NCBI GenBank assembly: GCA_016788905.1
Contig: JAEURZ010000018.1
Coordinates: 1-61,424 of the forward strand
DNA length: 61,424 nucleotides
Source of the DNA: Elusimicrobiota bacterium
Lineage (GTDB): Bacteria; Elusimicrobiota; Elusimicrobia; FEN-1173
Direction: 5' to 3'
A model generated the notes under the pieces. It was not told the DNA's origin and ran no database searches. It worked only from the letters and a program-made list of their open reading frames with translations. Positions 34,347 through 41,277 of this stretch are shown one piece after another; position 1 is the first letter of the stretch, and each line of letters starts with the position of its first letter. The translations under genes were made by a program, and so were the position numbers.

Positions 34347-35521
34347 TGGGATTTCTCTCGTTCGCCGTGGAGATGGGTCTCCCTCACAACCGATAACAAT
34401 TGGCGTTCTGTTGGTAGCTTCCCCCTGAATTCTTTGGGAAGCTTGGATGTGAGGTGGTAGGAGGAAACCCCAATGGGATTGGTTTTTGATTTTAAGGAAA
34501 ACTCCACGTCCAGGTCATCCTTCTTGGCGCAAAGGATGATCCCGATGGAGGGATTATCGTGGGGAGATTTCTCTTTTGTGTTGAGGACGTTTAAATAAAA
34601 ATCCATCTTCCCAGCGTATTCCGGAAGAAAGGATCCTGCCTTCAGTTCAATGGCCACCAAAGACTTAAGAAACCGGTGATAGAACAAGAGATCAATAAAA
34701 TATTCCTTATGACCAAGAACAAGGCGGTGCTGCCTTCCAATGAAACAAAAGCCATACCCGAGCTCTAGGATGAATTTTTGTACGCGTTCAAGCAGGCGAT
34801 CTTCGATCTGCCGCTCTTTTACCTGACGGTCGATCCCTAGAAACTCCAGGTTGTAGGAACTCTTCAACGCTTCGTTTGCTTGCTCAGCGAGAAACTCTGG
34901 GAGAGCCACTTGGAAGTTATGGGTTTTCCCTTTCATCGAGGACCGTTCATAGGCCTCGGCCAGAATTTGATTCAAGAGGACATTCCGACTCCATCCAAAA
35001 CGCACGGAGGCGCGGATGTAATAAAGTCTCGCGAGAGGGGGTTTTATTTTTTCTAAAAGGAGTAAATGGTGGCCCCAGGGCAATTCTTCAACAAGCTGTT
35101 GAAGAAATGACGGGGCTTTCCTGGCGGGAACGGGAGCTGAAATCACGGATTTCTTTCCTAATTCTTCAACAGCCTGTTGAAGAAAATGATCATCTGTGTA
35201 TTCGACATAAAATCGCCGCATGGCCCACAGATTCGCCGCAGAGAGCCCTCGCAACCCCGGGAATCCCCTCTGAAGATCTTTTGAAAGAACTTCCACCACC
35301 GATTGCCCCCACCCACAAGCGGCTTGTTTTTCAACAATGCTTCGACCGATATCCCAGTAAAGACGGATGAGATGGCGATTGATGGACCGGGCGGCGCGAA
35401 CGCGCGAGAGAATAATCTTATTTTTTAGGTCAAGAAGGAAAGATTTATATTCCTTTGTGCTCAACAACTTTTTTTCTCCCCCACCGAATTCAAAAGCTCC
35501 GCCGCCGCGTTTGTCCGTCAT
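34343..35521 (-). CDS. DUF1016/YhcG-type PDDEXK nuclease, copy 3
   Basis: The 392-residue protein has an N-terminal DUF1016 domain (YWDIGRSIVEKQAACGWGQSVVE, LSAANLWAMRRFY), a linker, LPWGHHLLLLEKI, and a PDDEXK core (FIDLLFYHRFLKSLVAIELKAG and AGKMDFYLN). This is the classical YhcG pattern, with the ELK motif intact. The linker contains a duplicated FLQQ(A/L)VEEL peptide encoded by two perfect palindromes. The start overlaps the lipoprotein stop by ATGA, so it belongs to the operon that begins with the GbsR-type regulator. Confidence 0.87.
   Translation of the reverse strand: MTDKRGGGAFEFGGGEKKLLSTKEYKSFLLDLKNKIILSRVRAARSINRHLIRLYWDIGRSIVEKQAACGWGQSVVEVLSKDLQRGFPGLRGLSAANLWAMRRFYVEYTDDHFLQQAVEELGKKSVISAPVPARKAPSFLQQLVEELPWGHHLLLLEKIKPPLARLYYIRASVRFGWSRNVLLNQILAEAYERSSMKGKTHNFQVALPEFLAEQANEALKSSYNLEFLGIDRQVKERQIEDRLLERVQKFILELGYGFCFIGRQHRLVLGHKEYFIDLLFYHRFLKSLVAIELKAGSFLPEYAGKMDFYLNVLNTKEKSPHDNPSIGIILCAKKDDLDVEFSLKSKTNPIGVSSYHLTSKLPKEFRGKLPTERQLLSVVRETHLHGEREKSQ
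35084..35106. repeat. Perfect palindrome in DUF1016 copy 3 linker (first)
   Basis: TTCTTCAACA-AGC-TGTTGAAGAA has 10-bp perfect arms and lies in frame, encoding part of the FLQQLVEEL peptide. The same arms recur 78 bp away. Confidence 0.8.
35162..35184. repeat. Perfect palindrome in DUF1016 copy 3 linker (second)
   Basis: TTCTTCAACA-GCC-TGTTGAAGAA has the same 10-bp arms as the element at 35084, with a different 3-nt centre. The 78-nt (26-codon) offset keeps frame, and it encodes the FLQQAVEEL peptide. Confidence 0.8.
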
Positions 35522-36432
35522 CGGGACTTCTCCAAAGCTCGGGTGCGGCGGGCCACTTGCTCGGCGAAAGCGGCGAGGGTGGACAAGGCCTTGGGGGACT
35601 TGGCATGCACGGTAAGACCTTCCGCTAATTCGTGGTGGGCCATTGGTAAGTTATTGTAGAAATTGAAAAGGGTTTTGAGAGATTCCATGGCGTCGGCGTA
35701 TTGAGCGTTCAAATTAAAGATCGATCGGGCCAAGGTATTGCGGCCGGGCGTGCGTTTATCGTCCCAGCGGTTGTGGAGGGCTTCCATTCGGTTGGCGTAG
35801 GCGGCCTTGAGGTCCGCACGAATCAGATCGAGTAAAGCCAGGCATTGCACAGTGTAGGACTCGACCCAAGGCTGGTTTTTTTGGACAGCAGAACGGAGAG
35901 CTTTGGCGCGGCCGAATCGCTTACAATAGAGTATGTTTTCGACAGAAAACGCGGCGGCTCCCGCTGGGATAAGGGGGGAACTTCCCTTCGTTTGAACAAT
36001 CGTTGCTTGTGCCTCACGAAGGCTTTGATTCATCGTGGCGGCCAGGGCGTCGTGGTCTTGGGGCTCTTTGAAATGTCCCTCTGCCACCTGAGCGAGGAGC
36101 GTGGCATATTCCTTGAACGCGGCATTCATCTCTTCCAGGGCGCGGAGAGTAAGGCGTGTCTCCCAATGAGGGGAGGTCCCCGCCATTTTCCAGTCATATC
36201 CCTCGACTTCTTTTAGCATGTAATCACTTAAAGGGGCTTCTTTCGTTTCGGCCAGGGAATCGACGTCCGCTTCTCTCGTCCACGCCACGTCCCGGGCCAT
36301 TTCGGTTTCCAATCCTTTTTGCGCCAAACCAACAGAAGTTTCAAAGGATCGAAAGGATTCTGGTTTTAAGGATACACAGGACACAAGAGTAAAGCAGAGA
36401 AATCCGGACCATAGAAAATGGATGTTTCTCAT
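35518..36432 (-). CDS. Predicted lipoprotein of unknown function
   Basis: The protein of about 304 residues starts MRNIHFLWSGFLCFTLVSC, a lipoprotein signal with a lipobox ending LVSC, so it is probably anchored in a membrane. The rest is helical with no family I recognise, including a possible four-helix bundle region. The ATG at 36432 overlaps the metalloprotease stop (ATGA); the longer frame to 36459 is less likely. It lies between the protease and DUF1016 copy 3 in one operon. Confidence 0.65.
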   Translation of the reverse strand: MRNIHFLWSGFLCFTLVSCVSLKPESFRSFETSVGLAQKGLETEMARDVAWTREADVDSLAETKEAPLSDYMLKEVEGYDWKMAGTSPHWETRLTLRALEEMNAAFKEYATLLAQVAEGHFKEPQDHDALAATMNQSLREAQATIVQTKGSSPLIPAGAAAFSVENILYCKRFGRAKALRSAVQKNQPWVESYTVQCLALLDLIRADLKAAYANRMEALHNRWDDKRTPGRNTLARSIFNLNAQYADAMESLKTLFNFYNNLPMAHHELAEGLTVHAKSPKALSTLAAFAEQVARRTRALEKSR

Positions 36433-37538
36433 TTTGGATTGATCCCCACTGCCACCCACGCCTTCTTGACCACTTCGACCTCCCGCCCCCGAGGACCGAA
36501 AAGGGTAGAGGCTTTTTCAATGGTGGCCCGGGCCGCCGAGGCGAACGTGCTTTTGGGGGATAGGGAGACCAACACCTGATACCAAATGCGGCCCGCTTTT
36601 TCCCAAGATCGGCCCCCGATTCCCAGAGCGGCCAAATAAAACGCGTGATTGGGAATCCCCGAATTCATATGAACACCGCCGTAGTCCTCTTCCCCCACAT
36701 ACTTATCTTTCATGTGGGCCGGTTGAGGATCCGATCCGATGTCGGGATCGTTGCGATACGCTGTTCCGGGAGCGGACAAGCTTCGGATCGCCCGGCGTGT
36801 GGGGTTCTTAATTAAAATATCGTCCCCAATCAACCAGTCGGCTTGTTTCACCGTTTGTTTCCTTTTCCACTGTTTAACCAATGTCCCCATGACATCGGCA
36901 AAATGTTCGTTCAGGGCTCCGGGCTCATCTTGATACTCTAAATTTGCTGTATGGGCGATGACTCCATGGGTCAATTCATGGGCGACCACGTCCAAGGCTT
37001 TGGTAAAGCGCACAAAGGTGCGCCCGTCCCCGTCACCGTAGGCCATTTGTTCTCCATCCCAAAAAGCGTTGGCGTAATTCTTCCCAACATGGACACTTGA
37101 AATCAGCGACATGCCCCGATCGTCCAATGAATTTCGGCCAAAAACAGTGGCGAAGAAATCGTAGGTGTCTCCCGAATGGTCATAGGCTTCGTTGACGGCC
37201 TTGTCTTTTCCTTTCTTTTCCCCTTCGCTTCGGACCAGTGTTCCGGGAAGGGTGTGGGTGGGTTTGTTCTGGGCGTCATAGATGAGACGGTGTTTCTTCC
37301 GAGAGGGGGAGGGGATGGCGGCCATTTGGGAAAGGCTGGACAACGTGGTTCGTGTGGCTCGCGCGGCCGCGGAGGCGGCCAGATTTTCTCGGGCCCAAGA
37401 GCGGGTATCTTTATGGGGGGATTCGGCCATCCGTTGCAAAATGAAGGGGGGAAGAATGCCGTGAGGAGGATGTGAATCAACAACAGATTCCTTCCCCTCT
37501 CCCGAGAGGAGAAGGGAAGACCTCGTTACGAGAGCCAT
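36429..37538 (-). CDS. M4-family (thermolysin/protealysin-type) metalloprotease
   Basis: The protein of about 369 residues has the M4 zinc site HELTH with a downstream GALNEHFADVMG glutamate ligand and the active-site region GGVHMNSGIPNHAFYLAA. A short N-terminal region with GILPPFILQRMAE resembles the compact propeptide of protealysin-like enzymes. No signal peptide is visible, as in intracellular protealysins. The frame is open to 37790, but the ATG at 37538 is the only sensible start. It overlaps the regulator gene by 13 nt, and the coding sequence then crosses a REP-like palindrome. An emfourin-like inhibitor gene lies on the far side of the regulator. Confidence 0.88.
   Translation of the reverse strand: MALVTRSSLLLSGEGKESVVDSHPPHGILPPFILQRMAESPHKDTRSWARENLAASAAARATRTTLSSLSQMAAIPSPSRKKHRLIYDAQNKPTHTLPGTLVRSEGEKKGKDKAVNEAYDHSGDTYDFFATVFGRNSLDDRGMSLISSVHVGKNYANAFWDGEQMAYGDGDGRTFVRFTKALDVVAHELTHGVIAHTANLEYQDEPGALNEHFADVMGTLVKQWKRKQTVKQADWLIGDDILIKNPTRRAIRSLSAPGTAYRNDPDIGSDPQPAHMKDKYVGEEDYGGVHMNSGIPNHAFYLAALGIGGRSWEKAGRIWYQVLVSLSPKSTFASAARATIEKASTLFGPRGREVEVVKKAWVAVGINPK
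37491..37519. repeat. REP-like imperfect palindrome within the M4 protease 5' end
   Basis: CTTCCCCTCTC-CC-GAGAGGAGAAGGGAAG forms an imperfect hairpin. It lies inside the predicted N-terminal coding region and encodes LLLSGEGK. It resembles the palindrome at 25493-25516. Confidence 0.5.
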
Positions 37539-37996
37539 TGTGAAATGAACCCCATGGCCTTGCGGGACTTGGAGAGAAGCGATTGAAGTTCTTGAATTCG
37601 TTTCAGTGCAGAGGGAGGAAACTTTCCATTCCCATTTTTTTGAAGTCGAGTTAATTGCTCCTCGGCACGGGACAATCGTTTTGTCAGGCCTTCCCGCACC
37701 CGGCGAAGGGCGACCTCTTTGATGTCCCGATTCGCTTCGTAAAAGTCCTTCCGGCTCCCCACCACGGAAACAGATCGAACCGCGCCCCAAGATTCCAGGA
37801 GGCGGATATTAATACTGGCGTTGCCCTTACTCATGGACAAACGGGCACCCATGTCTTCTAGTGAAAGCGGGGATTCTTGCAGGTAAAGCAGTCCATAGAT
37901 TTGGCCCACGGACCGGTTGAAACTAAAGCTCTCGGCCAGCTCGCCGGCCAGGCGGGCAAACTCAGCGTCCAGAGGGATATCGGTTTTAGTCACCAT
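37526..37996 (-). CDS. GbsR/MarR-family transcriptional regulator
   Basis: The 156-residue protein has a winged-helix domain: SVGQIYGLLYLQESPLSLEDMGARLSMSKGNASINIR spans the first recognition helices, and KDFYEANRDIKEV the wing side. The C-terminal half is a helical dimerisation segment. This is the GbsR subgroup of MarR regulators. It directly follows a consensus promoter with a palindrome at 38009-38026, so it probably controls its own operon, which includes the M4 protease, lipoprotein and DUF1016 copy 3. The ligand is unknown. Confidence 0.82.
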   Translation of the reverse strand: MVTKTDIPLDAEFARLAGELAESFSFNRSVGQIYGLLYLQESPLSLEDMGARLSMSKGNASINIRLLESWGAVRSVSVVGSRKDFYEANRDIKEVALRRVREGLTKRLSRAEEQLTRLQKNGNGKFPPSALKRIQELQSLLSKSRKAMGFISQWLS

Positions 37997-38008
37997 ATCG
38001 TTTTGAAC

Positions 38009-38026
38009 GTTTAGCGCGTTCTAAAC
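38009..38026. promoter_or_regulatory. Palindromic operator-like site upstream of the GbsR-type gene
   Basis: GTTTAG-CGCGTT-CTAAAC gives 6-bp perfect arms centred just downstream of the -10 box, about 20 nt from the start codon. This is a good position for an autoregulatory GbsR/MarR dimer to bind. Confidence 0.5.
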
Positions 38027-38028
38027 AA

Positions 38029-38057
38029 TATATACATCCGGTCTTCCCGCTTGTCAA
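38029..38057 (-). promoter_or_regulatory. Sigma-70-type promoter of the gbsR-M4 protease operon
   Basis: On the minus strand TTGACA (38052-38057), a 17-nt spacer, and TATATA (38029-38034) form a near-consensus promoter. The -35 box touches the end of the emfourin-like gene. Transcription would start near 38020 and run into the regulator, protease and later genes. Confidence 0.75.
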
Positions 38058-38458
38058 GCCCCATGCGATGATTCAGGGGAAAGAGGACGGGATTGGGAGG
38101 ACAAAAAGGCGATGAGGGGCCGCGCCTTCGACGGAAGAGAGAGCTCATCCCACTGAACCAGGGATTCCTCTGTCGCCCCCTGAAAACGGAGGTGATAGAG
38201 AGTGCTATCGCGGGCGGCGGACATCTCCCGGCCTCTGTTCTTTAGCCGACGAAGGACCGACAAACCGGACCGAACCCGGGGGGGAAGGTCCTCTAGGCTT
38301 ACATCGCACCCCTTGCGAATACCGGTAAAACCACCCGATTGCGTGAACTGAATCCGTTCGCGTCCCGGTTGTAATGAAAATGTCTTCGGCCCCCCCTCCC
38401 CCGCCAGAGAAACCGGGGAGGTCCTACCTTTTTGTTTCTTTGGCTTTTGATTTACCAT
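38054..38458 (-). CDS. Emfourin-like protealysin inhibitor
   Basis: The 134-residue protein has a core (from about residue 36) reading RIQFTQSGGFTGIRKGCDVSL, then an LYHLRFQG strand, an LPSKARPLIAFL segment and a C-terminal tail. This matches the pattern I know for emfourin, the inhibitor of protealysin-type M4 proteases. The gene lies one promoter away from the M4 protease gene, and emfourin genes are normally next to their protease. The first 35 residues are basic and include a REP-like palindrome, so the true start may lie further in. It directly follows the RNase gene (TGAATG) and is probably read with it. Confidence 0.65.
   Translation of the reverse strand: MVNQKPKKQKGRTSPVSLAGEGGPKTFSLQPGRERIQFTQSGGFTGIRKGCDVSLEDLPPRVRSGLSVLRRLKNRGREMSAARDSTLYHLRFQGATEESLVQWDELSLPSKARPLIAFLSSQSRPLSPESSHGA
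38395..38421. repeat. REP-like palindrome in the emfourin-like gene
   Basis: CCTCCCCCG and CGGGGAGG are inverted arms about 10 nt apart. The element is in frame in the N-terminal part of the gene, encoding TSPVSLAGEG. It resembles the GC-rich palindromes at 25493 and 37491. Confidence 0.4.
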
Positions 38459-39886
38459 TCAATCGATGACGATCCGATAGTCCTCCCACGGGAGAGTGGG
38501 GTCAATCGCAATAGTGAGTGAGCGCTTTATGATCTTTTCGAGCCGCTCCTGCCGTTCCCGGACAAAATCGCCCACGCCGGGGGGGAGAGTGATCTGAAGC
38601 CGCCCCTCCGACCGACCTTGCGTCATTTCAAGGATCTCTTTTTGAAGTTTTAAATACATGGATTCACGGGACAGAACGTTTCCAGACCCCGCGCATTCCG
38701 TGCAAGGCTCTGACAGAAGAGAAAGGAGGGATTCCCGGCGACGTTCCCGCGTCATTTCAACCAATCCCAGCCGCGTGATCGGAAGAATCTTGATTTTTGC
38801 TCGATCGTTGCGGGTGGCTTCCTCCAAAACCTCAACCACCTTAATCTGGTTTCGTTTGCGTCTCATATCAATAAAATCAATCACGATGATCCCACCGATA
38901 TTTCGGATTCGAAGTTGTTTGGCCACTTCTTCGGCGGCTTCCAGATTCGTCGCCGTCACCGTTTCTTCCTGTGATTTATGCCCAATAAATTTCCCGGTGT
39001 TCACATCGATGGCGCAGAGGGATTCGGCTTCTTGAATAATGATGTATCCACCGGAAGGAAGATCAATCCGCTGTTGGCGGATATGGGCCAGTTCACGATC
39101 CACCCCAAAAGCTTGGAAGATGGGGGTTTTGCCCGTGTAGTGCTGAACTCGATCCGTAAATTCCGGAGCCAACATTTCCACAAACCCTTTCACATCCTTA
39201 TATTCGTCCCGGTTGTCCACGAGGAATATATTGGCGTTCTCGTTCAACAGATCCCGGGCCACTTGAAACGTCAACCCGAGTTCCCGATGAATCAATGTCC
39301 CGGACTGGGAATGTTCGAACTTTTTTTGAATTCCCTCCCACAAACGGGCCAGATATTTCATTTCACTGCGCAACTCTCCCTCGTCCGCCCCTTCGGCTTC
39401 GGTGCGAACGATCATGCCCCCTTCCAGATTCTCTTCTTCAATGATACGCCGCAACCGATCTCGCTCCGCGGAATCTTCAATGTTTTTGGAGACGCCCACG
39501 TGTTCGCTTTTCGGCATATAGATCAAGTAGCGCCCTGGAAGGGAAATATCCATGGTGACTTTCATCCCTTTGGTCCCGATCGCTTCCTTGGCCACTTGAA
39601 CCATCAAGTCTTCTCCTCGCTTCAACATCTTTTCAATATGGCGATCTTTCGATGAGCTCACCACATCCGTCACATAGAGGTACGCGTTTTTTTCGAAACC
39701 CGTATTGACGAAAGCGCTGGAGATGCCGGGAAGAACATTTTCAAGGCGACCCTTGTAAATGTTGCCCACTAATTTCGCCATCCCAAGCGCGGGACGCTCA
39801 ATCATAAACTCCGCCAAATGACCGTCTTCTAAAACGGCAATACGGGTTTCTTCCGGTAAAACGTTGGCAATGATTTCTCTTTTCAT
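38459..39886 (-). CDS. rng: Ribonuclease E/G family protein
   Basis: This RNase G-type enzyme of about 475 residues begins MKREIIANVLPEETRIAVLEDG. It has an embedded S1 RNA-binding domain (LVGNIYKGRLENVLPGISSAFV), the DNase I-like catalytic core with IDVNTGKF and VIDFIDM, and the zinc-link EPCTECAGSG. The ATG at 39886 has AGGGAG upstream; the longer frame to 40153 is only a shadow over rodA. It acts in rRNA/mRNA processing. It ends the cell-shape cluster and is followed directly by the emfourin-like gene. Confidence 0.93.
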   Translation of the reverse strand: MKREIIANVLPEETRIAVLEDGHLAEFMIERPALGMAKLVGNIYKGRLENVLPGISSAFVNTGFEKNAYLYVTDVVSSSKDRHIEKMLKRGEDLMVQVAKEAIGTKGMKVTMDISLPGRYLIYMPKSEHVGVSKNIEDSAERDRLRRIIEEENLEGGMIVRTEAEGADEGELRSEMKYLARLWEGIQKKFEHSQSGTLIHRELGLTFQVARDLLNENANIFLVDNRDEYKDVKGFVEMLAPEFTDRVQHYTGKTPIFQAFGVDRELAHIRQQRIDLPSGGYIIIQEAESLCAIDVNTGKFIGHKSQEETVTATNLEAAEEVAKQLRIRNIGGIIVIDFIDMRRKRNQIKVVEVLEEATRNDRAKIKILPITRLGLVEMTRERRRESLLSLLSEPCTECAGSGNVLSRESMYLKLQKEILEMTQGRSEGRLQITLPPGVGDFVRERQERLEKIIKRSLTIAIDPTLPWEDYRIVID

Positions 39887-39906
39887 ATAAAACTCCCTTT
39901 CACTAT

Positions 39907-41277
39907 TTACAAAATGTAACGACGCAAATGGATGGACATCAAGAGCCCTATGGCCATAAAGGAGCCCACGATCCCGGACCCTCCGTAAGACAAGAAGGGC
40001 AATGGCACCCCTGTCACCGGCATGAGACCCATGGCCATGCCGATATTGACCAGCCCTGAAAAAGTAAAAAAAGCACCGACCGCGGTGGCGAGGTAGCGGC
40101 CGAAATAATCTCGGGCGGTGCTGGCGATATCGAACGCCCGCCAGGAAACCCAAAAATAAACCCCCAACAAGAACAGGGCCCCCATGAATCCCGTTTCTTC
40201 CGCCACCAATGAAAAAATAAAATCCGTGTGCTTTTCCGGTAGGAATCCCAATTGGGTTTGGCTTCCAGAAAGAAATCCTTTCCCCACAAACCGGCCGGAC
40301 CCCACAGCGATTTCGGATTGGAGGATATTGTATCCCGCCCCCAAGGGGTCCACCGCTGGATCAATAAAAGCCATCAACCGTTTTCTCTGGTAAGGTTTAA
40401 TGGCCTTATCCACCACAAAGGACCCCGCCACCCCGGTCGCGATGATTAACAAAACCACGGCCAACGAAAAACCGCTCAAAGGCACCCGCCATCGACGAAT
40501 AAACCACCAAAGGAAAACGACGCCCAACGCCACCCCCGCCCACAACAAGAGAAGGGGACCTGTTTCCTGAAAAGCCCGCGAGAGGGCCATCATCACTTCG
40601 CTCCCTGACCAGCGGTTCCCGACAATTGAAAAATAGGTCCCCACCAGAGGGATCCCGAGAGCGATAGCGCCACTGGCCAAAAGTGTCGCTAAAAATCCAA
40701 CGGGCACCCCGGCCACAAAAAGAACCGCTAACGTCATCGGGCCCATGGTCAGTGAACTGGAGAGGTCCGGTTGAAGAAGGACCAGCCCAAAATGAACACC
40801 AGAGAGGAGAAGCAAAGGGATGGCTCCGCTCCAATAGCGAAGGTTCCGTGAACGGGCGACCGCGTACGCCGCCAAGGCAATGGCCAGACCCAACCGCGTG
40901 ACCTCCACAGGCTGAAAATAGACACTTCCTAAATCGATCCAAGACCGGCTTCCCCGCAAACGGGTTCCGACAACAAGGGTCAAGACCAAGAGGGCCACAC
41001 TGACGACGTAGACCCCTTTGGCGTAAGTTTGAAAAACCTGATAGGGCAGAAGTGTTAAGAAAACCATGGCCAGAAGACCAACACCCAATCCGAGACCTTG
41101 TCGCCATAAATAATTTGACGCGTGTCCTCCCTGAAGGGTTGCAGAAAAAACAAAGAGGATCCCCATCACCGACAGAGCCAAGACCGCGGCCAAAAGGCTC
41201 CAATCCACCCGTGCCAACATGCGAGGAGAAGGTGAAGAATTCCCCACACGAAAAAAATGCGGGACAATGTCGGCCAT
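39907..41277 (-). CDS. rodA: RodA, rod-shape peptidoglycan glycosyltransferase
   Basis: This 456-residue SEDS protein has about ten membrane helices. It shows LWRQGLGLGVG, TRLRGSRSWIDLGSVYFQPVEVTRLG and the C-terminal VTGVPLPFLSYGGSGI motif. RodA polymerises lateral-wall glycan strands with PBP2. The start ATG overlaps the mrdA stop by one base (TGATG). The 20-nt gap to rng shows the rodA-rng unit is co-transcribed. Confidence 0.95.
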   Translation of the reverse strand: MADIVPHFFRVGNSSPSPRMLARVDWSLLAAVLALSVMGILFVFSATLQGGHASNYLWRQGLGLGVGLLAMVFLTLLPYQVFQTYAKGVYVVSVALLVLTLVVGTRLRGSRSWIDLGSVYFQPVEVTRLGLAIALAAYAVARSRNLRYWSGAIPLLLLSGVHFGLVLLQPDLSSSLTMGPMTLAVLFVAGVPVGFLATLLASGAIALGIPLVGTYFSIVGNRWSGSEVMMALSRAFQETGPLLLLWAGVALGVVFLWWFIRRWRVPLSGFSLAVVLLIIATGVAGSFVVDKAIKPYQRKRLMAFIDPAVDPLGAGYNILQSEIAVGSGRFVGKGFLSGSQTQLGFLPEKHTDFIFSLVAEETGFMGALFLLGVYFWVSWRAFDIASTARDYFGRYLATAVGAFFTFSGLVNIGMAMGLMPVTGVPLPFLSYGGSGIVGSFMAIGLLMSIHLRRYIL

